Assembly: GCF_030418295.1 (NCBI RefSeq)
Contig: NZ_JAUHQA010000001.1
Coordinates: forward strand, 1,860,001 to 1,924,000
Origin: Demequina muriae
GTDB taxonomy: Bacteria; Actinomycetota; Actinomycetes; Actinomycetales; Demequinaceae
DNA: 64,000 nucleotides
Direction of reading: 5' to 3'
A program made the translations under genes and the position numbers. Of this stretch, positions 7,325-17,387 are shown piece after piece. How positions within the stretch are numbered: position 1 is the first letter of the stretch; each line of letters starts with the position of its first letter. Below the pieces are notes generated by a model. It was not told where the DNA came from, searched no databases, and saw nothing but the letters and a program-made list of their open reading frames with translations.

Positions 7325-8743
7325 GTGACCTCGCGCCCTGACCTCAGCTCCCTCATCAAGTCCTACGACGTCCGCGGCATCGTGGGCGACACCCTCACGG
7401 TGGACGTCGCCCGTGCCATCGGCGCGGCCTTCGCCGATGCAGTGGTGCTGCCCGACGGTGAGAGCGAGGTGGTCATCGGCCGCGACATGCGCGACTCGGG
7501 ACCCGGCCTCGTCGCGGCGGTGGGTGACGGTCTGCGTGACCGCGGCGTGGACGTGATCGACATCGGGCTGTGCTCCACGGACGGCCTCTACCACGCCTCC
7601 GGCGTCCTCGAGCGGCCGGGCGTGATGGTGACGGCCTCGCACAATCCCGCGGCCTACAACGGGATGAAGCTGTGCCGGAGCCTTGCGCGTGCGGTCGGGG
7701 AGAACACCGGGCTGGGCGACGTGCGATCGGTCGCCGCCGACTATCTCGCCGACGGCATTCCCCTCGCGCCGGTGAGAGGGCGCGCGGTCGAGCGTGACAT
7801 GCTCGCCGACTACGCGGCGTTCCTGCGCTCGCTCGTCGACCTGAGCGCGAACCGCCCCCTGCGCGTGGTGGTCGACGCGGCCAATGCGATGGGGGGCTAC
7901 ACGGTGCCCGCGGTGCTCGGCACCGGTGCCGGGCTGCCCGAGCTGCCGCTCGAGATCATCCCGCTGTACTTCGAGCTCGATGGCACGTTCCCGAACCACG
8001 AGGCGAACCCCCTCGACCCGGCGAACCTCGTCGATCTCCAGGCGGCGGTGCGGGAGCACGGCGCCGACATCGGTCTCGCGTTCGATGGGGATGCGGACCG
8101 CTGCTTCGCGGTGGACGAGCGCGGTGAGGTGGTGCCCGCATCGGCCATCACCGCTCTTGTCGGGCTGCGAGAGAGCGCGCGCGAGTTGGACGCCGGCCGC
8201 ACTCCCACGGTGATCCACAACCTGATCTCCTCCCGCGCCGTGCCCGAGCAGCTCTCCGCAGCCGGCGCGACGGCGGTCCGCTCGCGGGTGGGGCACAGCT
8301 ACATCAAGGCCGAGATGGCGCGACTGAACGCCGTCTTCGGCGGCGAGCACTCCGCCCACTTCTACTTCCGCGACTTCTTCTTCGCCGACTCGGGCATGCT
8401 GGCCGCGATGCACGTGCTGGCGGCGCTTGGTTCGCAGGATCGCCCGCTCTCGGCGCTGCTCGAGTCCCACAGCCCGTACGCGGCGTCCGGCGAGATCAAC
8501 TCGACGGTCGAGGACGTCGCGGCGGCCATCGCACGCGTGCGCACGGAGTTCGACCACGAGTCGATCGAGGTCGACGAGATGGACGGCGTCACGCTGTCGC
8601 ACTGGCACGCGGAGCCGCGGTGGTGGATCAACATCCGCGCCTCGAACACCGAGCCCCTGCTGCGCCTCAACTGCGAAGCCGCCGAGCCTCACGAGATGGA
8701 GCGGGTGCGCGACGCGGCGCTCGCCGCGATCCGCAACGACTGA
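7325..8743 (+). CDS. manB: Phosphomannomutase / phosphoglucomutase
   Basis: Interconverts mannose-6-phosphate and mannose-1-phosphate, the precursor of GDP-mannose for envelope mannosides. The 472-residue alpha-D-phosphohexomutase shows all signature sites: active-site serine in TASHNP, metal-binding DGDADRC, sugar-specificity loop GGEHSAH and phosphate-binding RASNTEPLLRLN. The E-H pair in GGEHSAH fits PMM/PGM specificity. In mycobacteria manB is followed by a phosphoglucose-isomerase-like gene and manA; here it goes straight to a cation transporter one base after the stop, so those two genes are missing from this locus. Confidence 0.93.
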   Translation: MTSRPDLSSLIKSYDVRGIVGDTLTVDVARAIGAAFADAVVLPDGESEVVIGRDMRDSGPGLVAAVGDGLRDRGVDVIDIGLCSTDGLYHASGVLERPGVMVTASHNPAAYNGMKLCRSLARAVGENTGLGDVRSVAADYLADGIPLAPVRGRAVERDMLADYAAFLRSLVDLSANRPLRVVVDAANAMGGYTVPAVLGTGAGLPELPLEIIPLYFELDGTFPNHEANPLDPANLVDLQAAVREHGADIGLAFDGDADRCFAVDERGEVVPASAITALVGLRESARELDAGRTPTVIHNLISSRAVPEQLSAAGATAVRSRVGHSYIKAEMARLNAVFGGEHSAHFYFRDFFFADSGMLAAMHVLAALGSQDRPLSALLESHSPYAASGEINSTVEDVAAAIARVRTEFDHESIEVDEMDGVTLSHWHAEPRWWINIRASNTEPLLRLNCEAAEPHEMERVRDAALAAIRND

Positions 8744-8744
8744 C

Positions 8745-9743
8745 GTGTCGACCGACGGCGGGACCAAGGCGATCGTCGCGGCGCTGAGTGCGAACCTCGG
8801 CATCGGCGTCACGAAGTTCGCGGCGTGGGCGCTCACCGGCGCCTCGTCGATGCTCGCCGAGGCCATCCACTCGATGGCGGACTCCGGCAACCAGGTGCTG
8901 CTGCTCGTCGGCGGACGTCAGGCGCGCAAGGAGGCGACTCCCGAGCACCCGTTCGGCTACGGCCGCAGCAGGTACTACTACGCATTCCTCGTGGCAGTGG
9001 TGCTGTTCACGCTCGGCGGCCTGTTCGCGCTGTACGAGGCATGGCACAAGTTCCAGCACCCGGAGCCCATCGTGTCCTGGCACTGGGTGCCCGTGGTGGT
9101 CCTCGTGACCGCGATCGGGCTCGAGATCCTGAGCTTTCGCACCGCGATCCGCGAGTCGAACAAGGTGCGGGGGAATGCCGGCTGGCTGGCGTTCATCCGC
9201 AAGTCGCGCTCTCCCGAGCTGCCGGTGATCCTGCTCGAGGACTTCGGCGCGCTGGTCGGTCTGGTCTTCGCCCTGTTCGGAGTGTCGATGACGCTCGCCA
9301 CCGGCAGCGGACTGTGGGACGCGGCTGGGACGGCGATGATCGGCGTGCTGCTGGTGGTCATCGCGTTCGTGCTCGCGCGAGAGACCAAGTCGATGCTGCT
9401 CGGCGAGTCCGCGACTCCGGAGCATGTCGCTGCGATCCGATCCGCGTTCCTCGACGCCGGCCTCGGCGACGTCATCCACCTGCGTACCATGCACCTGGGC
9501 CCGGACGACGTGCTCGTCGCGGCCAAGGTCGGGGTGGACTCCGGTGCGACCATGGAGGACATCGCGGCTCAGGTCGACGATGCCGAACGCCGGATCCGCA
9601 CGGCAGTGCCGGCGGCGAGCATCATCTTCATCGAGCCAGACCTGCGTCGAGCCGCCCGCGTCCGTGCGGGCGAGATCGACCCGCAGCATCCAGCCGCCGA
9701 ACCCATCGGCACCGCACCCACGAACGAGGAGCCCCACCCGTGA
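8745..9743 (+). CDS. Cation diffusion facilitator family transporter
   Basis: Proton-coupled efflux of divalent metals (Zn, Mn, Fe, Co) across the plasma membrane. The 332-residue protein has about six membrane segments and a cytoplasmic C-terminal domain ([23 protein letters not shown]). The signature [13 protein letters not shown] in TM2 and the [12 protein letters not shown] loop are typical of the ZT/SLC30A9-like branch; the TM5 metal site reads [14 protein letters not shown] at 8745 starts one base after the manB stop, and the stop overlaps ahcY by GTGA. Metal specificity cannot be read from sequence alone. Residues after about 300 form a short low-complexity tail. Confidence 0.88.
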   Translation: MSTDGGTKAIVAALSANLGIGVTKFAAWALTGASSMLAEAIHSMADSGNQVLLLVGGRQARKEATPEHPFGYGRSRYYYAFLVAVVLFTLGGLFALYEAWHKFQHPEPIVSWHWVPVVVLVTAIGLEILSFRTAIRESNKVRGNAGWLAFIRKSRSPELPVILLEDFGALVGLVFALFGVSMTLATGSGLWDAAGTAMIGVLLVVIAFVLARETKSMLLGESATPEHVAAIRSAFLDAGLGDVIHLRTMHLGPDDVLVAAKVGVDSGATMEDIAAQVDDAERRIRTAVPAASIIFIEPDLRRAARVRAGEIDPQHPAAEPIGTAPTNEEPHP

Positions 9744-11185
9744 CCCTGACCGACTACGTCATCGCCGATCTGTCCCTTGCGGAATCGGGCCGCCACCAGC
9801 TCCGTCTCGCGGAGCAGGAGATGCCGGGGCTGATGCAGCTCCGCGAGGAGTTCGGCGCCTCTCAGCCTCTTGCGGGCGCCCGCATCGCCGGGTCGCTCCA
9901 CATGACCACGCAGACCGCGGTGCTGATCGAGACGCTGACCGCGCTCGGCGCTGACGTCCGCTGGGCGTCGTGCAACGTGTTCTCGACGCAGGACGACGCC
10001 GCCGCGGCCGTGGTGGTGGGCGCGGGAACGTACTCGGCGCCCGACGGCGTGCCGGTGTTCGCGGTCAAAGGCGAGTCGCTGCGCGAGTACTGGGAGTACA
10101 CGGATCGGATCCTCACGTGGGAGGGCCACGACGGTCCCACGCTCATCCTGGACGACGGCGGCGACGCGACTCTGCTGGTGCACGAGGGCGTCAAGGCCGA
10201 GCGCTCCGGCTCGGTGCCGCCGCCGCTCGAGGAGGAGGACCCCGCCTACAACGCCGAGGTCGAGTCGATGCGCCACGTGCTGCGCCGCTCCCTCGAGGCC
10301 GACCCGCAGCGCTTCACGCGCATGGCCGCAGGCATCGTCGGCGTGTCGGAGGAGACCACCACCGGAGTGCACCGTCTTGACCAGATGCACGCCCGCGGCG
10401 AGCTGGCGTTCCCGGCGATCAACGTCAACGACTCGGTGACCAAGTCCAAGTTCGACAACCGCTACGGCATCCGCCACTCGCTGCCCGACGGCATCAACCG
10501 CGCCACCGACGTGCTGATGGGCGGCAAGGTGGCCTTCGTGGCCGGCTATGGCGACGTCGGCAAGGGCGCGGCAGAGGCGCTGCGCGGCCAGGGCGCGCGC
10601 GTCGTGGTGAGCGAGGTCGACCCCATCTGCGCGCTGCAGGCGGTCATGGACGGCTACGAGGTGGTCCGCATCGAGGACGTCGTGGGCCGCGCCGACTTCT
10701 TCATCACCACCACCGGCAACAAGGACATCATCCGCGTCGAGCACATGGCCGCGATGAAGGACAAGGCCATCGTCGGCAACGTGGGTCACTTCGACAATGA
10801 GATCGACATCGCGGGCCTCGCGCGCTCTGGCGCCAAGCACCAACCGATCAAGCCGCAGGTGGACGAGTGGACCTTCGCCGACGGCCACAGCGTCATCGTG
10901 CTGTCCGAGGGCCGTCTGCTCAACCTCGGGAACGCGACCGGTCACCCCAGCTTCGTGATGAGCACGTCGTTCGCCAACCAGGTGCTCGCCCAGATCGAGC
11001 TGTGGGTCAACCTCGAGGCCTACCCGCTCGGCGTGCACCGACTGCCGAAGGTGCTCGACGAGAAGGTCGCGCGTCTACACCTCGACGCCCTCGGCGTGCG
11101 GCTCACGGAGCTCACCGAGGATCAGGCCGACTACCTGGGTCTGCCGCAGCACGGCCCGTTCAAGTCGGAGCACTACAGGTATTGA
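9740..11185 (+). CDS. ahcY: Adenosylhomocysteinase (S-adenosylhomocysteine hydrolase)
   Basis: Cleaves S-adenosylhomocysteine to adenosine and homocysteine, keeping SAM-dependent methylation running. The 481-residue protein carries [15 protein letters not shown], the catalytic [13 protein letters not shown], the NAD-binding [13 protein letters not shown], and the C-terminal KSEHYRY that completes the neighbouring subunit's NAD site. Full length for the long bacterial type with the extra loop before residue 200. The GTG start overlaps the transporter stop (GTGA), and GAGGAG lies about ten bases upstream. Followed by a bidirectional terminator hairpin. Confidence 0.96.
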   Translation: MTLTDYVIADLSLAESGRHQLRLAEQEMPGLMQLREEFGASQPLAGARIAGSLHMTTQTAVLIETLTALGADVRWASCNVFSTQDDAAAAVVVGAGTYSAPDGVPVFAVKGESLREYWEYTDRILTWEGHDGPTLILDDGGDATLLVHEGVKAERSGSVPPPLEEEDPAYNAEVESMRHVLRRSLEADPQRFTRMAAGIVGVSEETTTGVHRLDQMHARGELAFPAINVNDSVTKSKFDNRYGIRHSLPDGINRATDVLMGGKVAFVAGYGDVGKGAAEALRGQGARVVVSEVDPICALQAVMDGYEVVRIEDVVGRADFFITTTGNKDIIRVEHMAAMKDKAIVGNVGHFDNEIDIAGLARSGAKHQPIKPQVDEWTFADGHSVIVLSEGRLLNLGNATGHPSFVMSTSFANQVLAQIELWVNLEAYPLGVHRLPKVLDEKVARLHLDALGVRLTELTEDQADYLGLPQHGPFKSEHYRY

Positions 11186-11226
11186 GCACCGGGCGCTCCT
11201 CACTGGGGGCGGTGCCGACTGCAGGC

Positions 11227-11260
11227 GGCCGATGCGTGCGCGGCTGCGCGCGCATCGGCC
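11227..11260. terminator. Bidirectional terminator between ahcY and the RDD gene
   Basis: GGCCGATGCG (11227-11236) pairs perfectly with CGCATCGGCC (11251-11260) around a 14-nt GC-rich loop. It lies 41 bp past the ahcY stop and 6 bp from the convergent RDD stop. No T-tract, as is usual in Actinobacteria. Confidence 0.7.
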
Positions 11261-11266
11261 CGCGGG

Positions 11267-12094
11267 TCAGTTGACGGCGTCCGGAACGTCGTAGGGGAGC
11301 GTGCTCACCCGGACGGATTCGCCGGCCGCGCGGGCGGCGCGCCGCGACTCGATGACGGTCTCACGTGAGCGACGCTCGGCGAGCACCGCCGCGATCATGT
11401 ACTCCTGGTGCGTGCCCACCGGCGGCGCGGGAGCGACGTACTCTGCGAGGCGCGCGGACAGCGCGGTGGCGAGCCGGGCGCGCGAGCCCACGTGCAGGTC
11501 GTTCGCGCGTGCCAGGAACATCCGGCACGTGAGCGCCAGCCCGTCGGGGAGCCGGCGGATGTCCGCCGTCGACGCCCATGCCGCGAGGTGCGGCGGCATC
11601 TCGACAGGAGGGAGCGCGCGCTTGGCGCCGCGGACGCGCATCGCGTAGGTGCCCGCGAGCATGTCGCCCAGCCGCTTCGCGCGGGCGGACAGCACCGACA
11701 CGGTCATCGCCAGCATCCCCAGCGTGCCGAACAGCTCGACGAGCCCCACCAGCGACCGCGTGAAGGCGTGACGGAACGAGACGGGCCCGCCGTCGTCCCG
11801 CACGACGCGGAGTCCGACGGCATAGCGGCCCGGTGAGCGACCACGCGTGAGCGTCTCGACCAGGGCGGGCACGATCACGAGCATCACGACCGCAGCGATG
11901 ATCAGCAGCGCCCGGACGAGGGCCTCGTTGAGCGGGAGCACGGCACGCTCGACGGCCGAGATCGCGAGCAGGGCGGGGATTCCGTAGGCGGTGAGGTCGA
12001 TGATTCCGGACAGCATGCGCATCGTCACGGAGGCCGCACCGGTGCTGAGCACCACGCCTTCGCCCGTGAGGATCTCGTCGTCGATCTCGTCCAC
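11267..12094 (-). CDS. RDD family membrane protein
   Basis: Function unknown; RDD proteins have been linked to ion or small-molecule transport. The 275-residue protein has three to four hydrophobic segments in residues ~30-145; the RDD feature is represented by MRMLSGIIDLTAYGIPALL with the acidic residue in the first helix, and GRSPGRYAVGLRVVRDDGGPVSFRHAF is the conserved loop. The C-terminal 120 residues are soluble. GTG at 12094 has GGAGG five bases upstream. It is divergent from the SpoIIM-like gene, a pairing conserved in the mtrA neighbourhood of many Actinobacteria. Confidence 0.85.
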   Translation of the reverse strand: MDEIDDEILTGEGVVLSTGAASVTMRMLSGIIDLTAYGIPALLAISAVERAVLPLNEALVRALLIIAAVVMLVIVPALVETLTRGRSPGRYAVGLRVVRDDGGPVSFRHAFTRSLVGLVELFGTLGMLAMTVSVLSARAKRLGDMLAGTYAMRVRGAKRALPPVEMPPHLAAWASTADIRRLPDGLALTCRMFLARANDLHVGSRARLATALSARLAEYVAPAPPVGTHQEYMIAAVLAERRSRETVIESRRAARAAGESVRVSTLPYDVPDAVN

Positions 12095-12135
12095 TGCGTC
12101 CTCCCTCTCCGCCGCTCCTATGGCATCGTAGCGGC

Positions 12136-13131
12136 GTGGACATCGACGCTTTCTCCCAGGCTCGCGAGGCTCGCTGGGCTCGCCTGAAGAACCTCTCTGG
12201 CCGGCGCCGGCTCACCGGGGAGGAGGCCGATGAACTCACCCGCCTCTACCAGTCCACGTCAGGCGATCTGTCGGCGATCCGCTCCGCCGCGCCCGAACCG
12301 GGCCTGGTCACGCGCCTGTCGATCCTGCTCGCCGGAGCCCGCGTGTGGCTCACGGGTGCGCACGAGGTGTCGACCCACGGGGTCCGCCACTACCTGACGC
12401 TCGGTCTGGCCGCCGCCTTCTACCGGGTGCGGTGGTGGGGAGTCATCGTCTTCGCGGCCGTGGTGGCCATGGCCGCGTTGTCGGCGTGGTGGACCGTGAC
12501 CCACCCCGAGGCGCTCGCGCTCATCGGGACGCCAGAGGAGCGGGCGGCCGTCGCCGAGCTCGAGTTCGCGAACTACTACTACGAGTACGACTCCTCGTCG
12601 TTCGCCGCGACGGTGTGGACCAACAACGGGCTCATCGCACTGCAGTGCATCGCGTTGGGCATCACGGGCTTCTTCCCGCTCATCCTGATGTACAACACGG
12701 TGATTCAGCTCGGGGTCGCCGCCGCCGTCATGGCCGAGGCCGGACTGCTCGACATCTTCTTCCAGCTGATCATCCCGCATGGTCTGCTCGAGCTGAGCGC
12801 GGTGTTCGTCGCGGCTGGCGCGGGCCTTCGGCTGTTCTGGACGATGCTCGTGCCCGGCGATCGCACCCGCGGCGAGGCGCTCGCGCAGGAGGGCCGCATC
12901 GCCGTGAGCGTCGGCATCGGACTCGTGGGCGTGCTGTTCCTGTCGGGACTCATCGAGGGCTTCGTGACCGGGTCGTACATGCCGTGGTCCGTGAAGATCG
13001 CGATCGGCTCGCTGGCGTTCGGGGCGTTCTGGCTCTACGTCTTCGTGATCGGTCGCCACGCGGTCGCCTCGCAGGTCACGGGGGACTCCGAGGGCGACTT
13101 CGCGACGGACACCGCCGCGGTCGTCGGCTAG
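12136..13131 (+). CDS. Stage II sporulation protein M-like (SpoIIM/DUF95) membrane protein
   Basis: Integral membrane protein of 331 residues with about six helices. The soluble N-terminus (residues 1-95, including the LTGEEADELTRLYQSTSGDLS box) and the core TNNGLIALQCIALGITGF, MYNTVIQLG and PHGLLELSAVFVAAGAGLRL match the SpoIIM superfamily. In sporulating Firmicutes SpoIIM works in peptidoglycan remodelling at the engulfing membrane; here the host is a non-sporulating-type locus and the role is unknown. The GTG at 12136 lacks a ribosome site, with CATCGT 6 nt upstream as a possible -10. Divergent from RDD and convergent with the MoxR operon. Confidence 0.85.
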   Translation: MDIDAFSQAREARWARLKNLSGRRRLTGEEADELTRLYQSTSGDLSAIRSAAPEPGLVTRLSILLAGARVWLTGAHEVSTHGVRHYLTLGLAAAFYRVRWWGVIVFAAVVAMAALSAWWTVTHPEALALIGTPEERAAVAELEFANYYYEYDSSSFAATVWTNNGLIALQCIALGITGFFPLILMYNTVIQLGVAAAVMAEAGLLDIFFQLIIPHGLLELSAVFVAAGAGLRLFWTMLVPGDRTRGEALAQEGRIAVSVGIGLVGVLFLSGLIEGFVTGSYMPWSVKIAIGSLAFGAFWLYVFVIGRHAVASQVTGDSEGDFATDTAAVVG

Positions 13132-13145
13132 GGCCGCCCGACGCG

Positions 13146-14438
13146 CTACAGCTTTCCCGAGGCCTTGAGGTCGAGGTAGCGGTCGGCCACGGCCGGCGCG
13201 AGATCGTCCGGCAGCGCCGTGAGCACGTCCGCGCCCAGTTCGCGCACCCGCGCCGCGACCGCGTCCTGCTCGAGTGCTCCCCGAGCGGCGGCACCCGCGG
13301 CGTACAGCTCGTGCATGTCGTCGCGACCGCGTTCCAGCGCGCGCACCTCTGGATCGTCGACGGAGGCGATCACGACGGCATGCGTGTGGGCGATCGCCGC
13401 GACGGCGTCGAGCATGCCGCCGTCGACCGCGGAGGCATCGAGGGTCGTCATGAGCACGACGAGCGCACGCTGGGACAGGCGGGACTGGACGAGCCGTGCC
13501 ACGGCGGGCCAGTCAGGTTCCACGAGCGCGGGCTCGACGGTCGACAGCGCGTCTGCGAGGACAGGCATCATCGCGGGCCCTGAGACGCCCATCGCGCGCG
13601 CTCGCTCGACGCGGTCGAACGCGCTCACCTGGACGCGGTCGCCCGCCTTGGACGCGAGCGCGGACAGCAGCAGTGCTGCCTCGATGGAGGCGTCGAGGCG
13701 CGGAGCGTCCGCCACGCGGGCGGCGGAGAGCCGCGCGGTGTCGAGCACGATCATGACGCGCCGGTCGCGCTCGGGGCGGTAGGTCTTCACCAGCACCTCG
13801 GCACGCCGCGCGCTCGCGCGCCAGTCGATGGCGCGGACGTCATCGCCGATCACGTACTCGCGCAGGGAGTCGAATTCGGACCCCGCCCCCTTGAGCTGCA
13901 CCGCCGTCTGACCGTCGATCTCGCGCAGGCGGGCGAGCCGGGAGGGCAGGTGCTTGCGCGAGGCGAACTCGGGGAGCACCCGCAGCGTGGCCGGTGCGTC
14001 GATCGAGCGCTGCCTGCCCGCGAGCCGCAGCGGTCCCGCCAGACGCACCGTGACGACGTCAGCCTTGCGGTCTCCGCGCCGTGTGGGACGCATCGGGGTG
14101 ACGCACACCGTCGCCTCGCCGGGAGCCAGCCGGATGCGATGGCGATTGCCCGTGGCGCCGGCGGACGGCTGCCACGCGTCGCGTACGGCGCCCGACACGC
14201 GCCGGGCCCCCAGGTTCACCACCTCGAGCTCCACGGCCGTGGACTCGGTCAGACGGACGGCGCGGGGTGCGCTGCGCCTGAGGCCGAGGCTCCCGGGCTT
14301 GGGCGCGAGCGCCGCATCCAGGCACGCCAGCGCGATGACGCCGAGCACCCACACCCAGGCGAAGGTGCGCTCCTGCACCCACATCGCGGGCACGGCACCC
14401 AGCGCGCTGAGCGCCACTGTCCAACCGGTGATGTACAT
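13146..14438 (-). CDS. DUF58 domain-containing protein (vWA-like)
   Basis: Partner of MoxR ATPases, of unknown biochemical role. Of 430 residues the first ~50 hold two membrane helices, then a beta-sandwich region, then the DUF58 core with DSLREYVIGDDVRAIDWRASARR (a signature), followed by a von Willebrand A-like domain starting VMIVLDTARLSA. Start at the ATG complementary to 14436-14438 (MYITGWTVA), two bases after the moxR stop, so translation is probably coupled. It is the last gene of a five-gene minus-strand operon (17-18.6 kb membrane gene, DUF4129, DUF4350, moxR). Confidence 0.88.
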   Translation of the reverse strand: MYITGWTVALSALGAVPAMWVQERTFAWVWVLGVIALACLDAALAPKPGSLGLRRSAPRAVRLTESTAVELEVVNLGARRVSGAVRDAWQPSAGATGNRHRIRLAPGEATVCVTPMRPTRRGDRKADVVTVRLAGPLRLAGRQRSIDAPATLRVLPEFASRKHLPSRLARLREIDGQTAVQLKGAGSEFDSLREYVIGDDVRAIDWRASARRAEVLVKTYRPERDRRVMIVLDTARLSAARVADAPRLDASIEAALLLSALASKAGDRVQVSAFDRVERARAMGVSGPAMMPVLADALSTVEPALVEPDWPAVARLVQSRLSQRALVVLMTTLDASAVDGGMLDAVAAIAHTHAVVIASVDDPEVRALERGRDDMHELYAAGAAARGALEQDAVAARVRELGADVLTALPDDLAPAVADRYLDLKASGKL

Positions 14439-14440
14439 CG

Positions 14441-15451
14441 TCAGCGCGGCACCGGGACGCTCGCGAGCACGGAGGCCAGGACTGCGGCCGTCGTGACGCC
14501 TTCGAGTTCTGCTTCCGCGCGCATCTGGATCCGGTGGCTGAGCGCCCATTCGGCGAGCGCCTTGACGTCGTCGGGCGTGACGAAGGTGCCGCCGCGCATC
14601 CAGGCCCACGCCCGCGCGGTGCTCAGCAGGGCGGTCGCTCCACGGGGGGAGACGCCGAGCGCCACCGACGGCGCCTCTCGCGTCGCACGGCAGATGTCCA
14701 CCACGTAGCCGGCGACCTCATCGGACACCGCGACCTGGGACACGGCCGCGCGGCCGGCCTCGAGATCCGCGATCGTGGCGACGGTGGTGACGCCGGCGGC
14801 CTCGAGGTTGCGGGGGTCGAAGCCGGCGGCGTGGCGGCGCAGCACATCGATCTCGTCGTGTCGCGCGGGCATGCGCACGGGCAGCTTGAGGAGGAACCGG
14901 TCCAGCTGGGCCTCGGGGAGCGGATACGTGCCCTCGTACTCGACGGGGTTCTGGGTCGCGATCACGAGGAACGGGTCCGGCAGCGGTCGCGCGGAGCCGT
15001 CGACGGTGACCTGACGCTCCTCCATGGACTCGAGCAGTGACGACTGGGTCTTGGGAGGGGTGCGATTGATCTCGTCCGCGAGCAGCAGGTTGGTGAACAC
15101 CGGGCCCTCACGGAACGAGAACGCCGCCGTGCGCGCGTCGTAGACGAGAGACCCGGTGACGTCGCCCGGCATGAGGTCGGGCGTGAACTGGACCCGCTTG
15201 GAGTCCAGGCCGATCGTGCGCGCAAGGGTCCGCACCATCAGCGTCTTGGCCACGCCTGGCACGCCCTCGAGGAGCACATGTCCGCGGCACAGCAACGCGA
15301 TGACCAGCCCGGTGACCACCTGGTCCTGGCCCACCACGGCCCGTCCCACCTCGGTGCGGATGCGGGACAGCGCCTCGCGTGCGCTGTCGGCTTCGGCGCT
15401 GGAGGGCGGCGTCTCTGAGGTCGGCTGCGGGGAGTCAGGGGTTTCGGTCAC
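14441..15451 (-). CDS. MoxR-family AAA+ ATPase
   Basis: AAA+ chaperone-like ATPase of 336 residues. Walker A GVPGVAKTLMVRTLA (GxxxxKT with Ala before Lys, normal in MoxR), Walker B LLLADEINRTPPKTQ, sensor 1 ATQNPVEYEGTYPLPEAQ and the arginine finger region DRFLLKL are all present, and the C-terminal lid carries GVSPRGA. MoxR ATPases act with DUF58/vWA proteins, often in assembling or activating envelope or metal enzymes. The GTG start overlaps the DUF4350 stop (GTGA). Its client cannot be predicted here. Confidence 0.93.
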   Translation of the reverse strand: MTETPDSPQPTSETPPSSAEADSAREALSRIRTEVGRAVVGQDQVVTGLVIALLCRGHVLLEGVPGVAKTLMVRTLARTIGLDSKRVQFTPDLMPGDVTGSLVYDARTAAFSFREGPVFTNLLLADEINRTPPKTQSSLLESMEERQVTVDGSARPLPDPFLVIATQNPVEYEGTYPLPEAQLDRFLLKLPVRMPARHDEIDVLRRHAAGFDPRNLEAAGVTTVATIADLEAGRAAVSQVAVSDEVAGYVVDICRATREAPSVALGVSPRGATALLSTARAWAWMRGGTFVTPDDVKALAEWALSHRIQMRAEAELEGVTTAAVLASVLASVPVPR

Positions 15452-16752
15452 GGTCGGTGAACCTCACTTTCCAGGGTGTCGAGCTCGTGGATGATGCTCA
15501 TCATGGTCAAGTCGTCGGTGGGCGGAGCGCCGTAGAGGATGCGTTCGACGTCGGTCGCGTCGCGGCCAGCGGCGCGGGCCACGGCGGGGACGAGGCCGGT
15601 CCGTCCCGCCGCGCGGGGCACTCCCAGCCGACGCGCCATGCGTGCGGCGGCGGTGGCGCGAAGAGCGGCGGTGGCCCGACCACTCGCTCGCGAGCGGCGG
15701 TACAGCCGTGCGCGTCCCCGTGTCGCCTCGGACGCGCGTACGACGACAGGCAGCGGCTCGCGCACCAGCGGGCCGAACCTGCGTGCGCGCCACCATGCGG
15801 CGACGAGCGCAGTGAGCGCGAGCAGGTAGATGGCGCTGCCGGTGCCGGGGGGAAGGAAGTCCGGGTTGGCCTCGATCTCGCTGGGCGGGACGGCGCCGTC
15901 AGCGCCAGCGCCCCCGTCCCCATCCCCGTCGCCGTCGCCGTCGTCGCCTGCGCTCCACGTCAGCGTCGACGGATCGAACAGGTCGCCGACGTACCAGGCC
16001 ACCGACTCGTGCCGTCCGAGCGCGCGCAGCGCGAGCGCGGCGTTGCCGTCCTCCGCGAGGTGCTCGTTCGTGACCAGCGGCCACGACGCGATCAGCGTGA
16101 CCCGGCGGTCGCCGTCGTCGACCACTGCGTACGCGTGGCTGCCGTAGTCGTTGGGGAAGCACAGCACTCCGTCCTCGCCGGCATCGCCGGCGAGGCCCTC
16201 GTCCGCGACCCGCACTCGCTCGGCGGCCACCGCATCCGGGTCCTCACAGTCGGCAGCCGTGGGCGCGGCGTCGAGGGAAGGCTCGACCGACAGGGCAGGG
16301 GCGATGCGGTCGACGACGCTCTGTGACGGGTCGATGACGACGATGTCTCCCGGATACTCGAAGAGCGCGTCGATCTGGTACTCGGCCAGGGGCTCGGTGC
16401 CTGCGATCGCGAGCGTGGTCGTCCCCGGGGATTCGATGCGGGCATCGGCCATGGTCGCGATCTGTCGCACGTCCACGCCTTGCGCACGCAGCACCTGGGC
16501 GAGCGCTCGGGTGCCGCTGGGAGTCGCGTTGTCGGTCGACAGGGGCGTGTAGTCCTCGGGCCGCGACGTCCAGATCAGCGTCACGATGAGCGCGACGAAC
16601 AGGGCGGCCGCGATCAGCACCACTGGGCGCTTGCGAGCGCGGGTCACCAGCCCGGCGCTGTCGTCGGCTCGGCTGTAGCCAGCCGAGGCGGGCGTGGGGC
16701 GCGTGCGCGCGCTGTCCAGGTGCGTCGTGCTGTCGACGTGTGAGGCGCTCAC
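15448..16752 (-). CDS. DUF4350 domain-containing membrane protein
   Basis: Actinobacterial partner in MoxR-DUF58 operons. The 434-residue protein has an N-terminal membrane helix (about residues 45-62), an extracytoplasmic DUF4350 domain starting SRPEDYTPLSTDNATPSGTRAL, a short Asp/Gly repeat (DGDGDGDGD near residue 285), a second helix (IYLLALTALVAAWW) and a basic cytoplasmic tail. Both ends overlap neighbours by GTGA, so it should be made stoichiometrically with DUF4129 and MoxR. DUF4350 resembles a glutamine-amidotransferase-like fold in the family description; no catalytic role is established. Confidence 0.82.
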   Translation of the reverse strand: MSASHVDSTTHLDSARTRPTPASAGYSRADDSAGLVTRARKRPVVLIAAALFVALIVTLIWTSRPEDYTPLSTDNATPSGTRALAQVLRAQGVDVRQIATMADARIESPGTTTLAIAGTEPLAEYQIDALFEYPGDIVVIDPSQSVVDRIAPALSVEPSLDAAPTAADCEDPDAVAAERVRVADEGLAGDAGEDGVLCFPNDYGSHAYAVVDDGDRRVTLIASWPLVTNEHLAEDGNAALALRALGRHESVAWYVGDLFDPSTLTWSAGDDGDGDGDGDGGAGADGAVPPSEIEANPDFLPPGTGSAIYLLALTALVAAWWRARRFGPLVREPLPVVVRASEATRGRARLYRRSRASGRATAALRATAAARMARRLGVPRAAGRTGLVPAVARAAGRDATDVERILYGAPPTDDLTMMSIIHELDTLESEVHRP

Positions 16753-17384
16753 GCGGGCGCCTCCGCCCGTGCACCGGGACGCGCGTGGACGAGCGAGTCG
16801 TACGTCGCGCGCGCATGATCCGCATCGGTCTTGGTGAGCCCGCCCGAGCCGTACCGTGCGACGTCGAAGCTCTCGGCATCGACCGCGACGTCACCCGCGA
16901 GGTCCGGCACCGCAGTCTCGATCCGCACGGCGGCCTCGCGGGCGGTGGCGCCGGGGGAGTCGACGATCAGGCGCCGTTCCTCCATCAGGCGCACGGCGGC
17001 GCGGAACCACTCCATGGCCGCGAGGTCCCACTGGGCCTCGTCCCCGGCCGTCGCGGCCGCGTCATGGATCTGCTGGGACGAGCGCCCGTCGTCGTCGAAG
17101 ACTGCGCCCGCGGCGGCGGCACGACGGGAGCGCCTGAGCGGCCCGAGCACGAGCCACACGATGATGCCCACGGCCGCGACGGCGAGCACCACGAGGAGGA
17201 TCGTGCCGAGTGGCCCGATCGCGCCACCGAGAGAGCCGACGCCGTCGAACAGCTCCTGCAACCACTGGAGGAAGCTCTCGAACCAGGTGGTGCCCTGGTC
17301 GATGTACTCGGCCTTCGCCAGCTCCTCGCGCGCCCATTCGCGCGCAGTGTCGGCGTCAGGTGTGACGGGAATGTCGACGCGCAT
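16749..17384 (-). CDS. DUF4129 domain-containing protein
   Basis: A 211-residue protein with one membrane helix (about residues 60-82, TILLVVLAVAAVGIIVWLV) and a cytoplasmic C-terminal DUF4129 domain: WDLAAMEWFRAAVRLMEERRLI, then ATAREAAVRI and a conserved Ala/Tyr helix near the end (FDVARYGSGG). DUF4129 is found with transglutaminase and MoxR-DUF58 proteins. ATG at 17384 begins three bases after the upstream membrane gene's stop; its own stop overlaps DUF4350. Function unknown. Confidence 0.85.
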   Translation of the reverse strand: MRVDIPVTPDADTAREWAREELAKAEYIDQGTTWFESFLQWLQELFDGVGSLGGAIGPLGTILLVVLAVAAVGIIVWLVLGPLRRSRRAAAAGAVFDDDGRSSQQIHDAAATAGDEAQWDLAAMEWFRAAVRLMEERRLIVDSPGATAREAAVRIETAVPDLAGDVAVDAESFDVARYGSGGLTKTDADHARATYDSLVHARPGARAEAPA

Positions 17385-17387
17385 GTG

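Noticed and set aside
9600-9740. SAH riboswitch upstream of ahcY
   Set aside because: The ahcY start overlaps the upstream coding sequence by 4 nt, leaving no untranslated leader.
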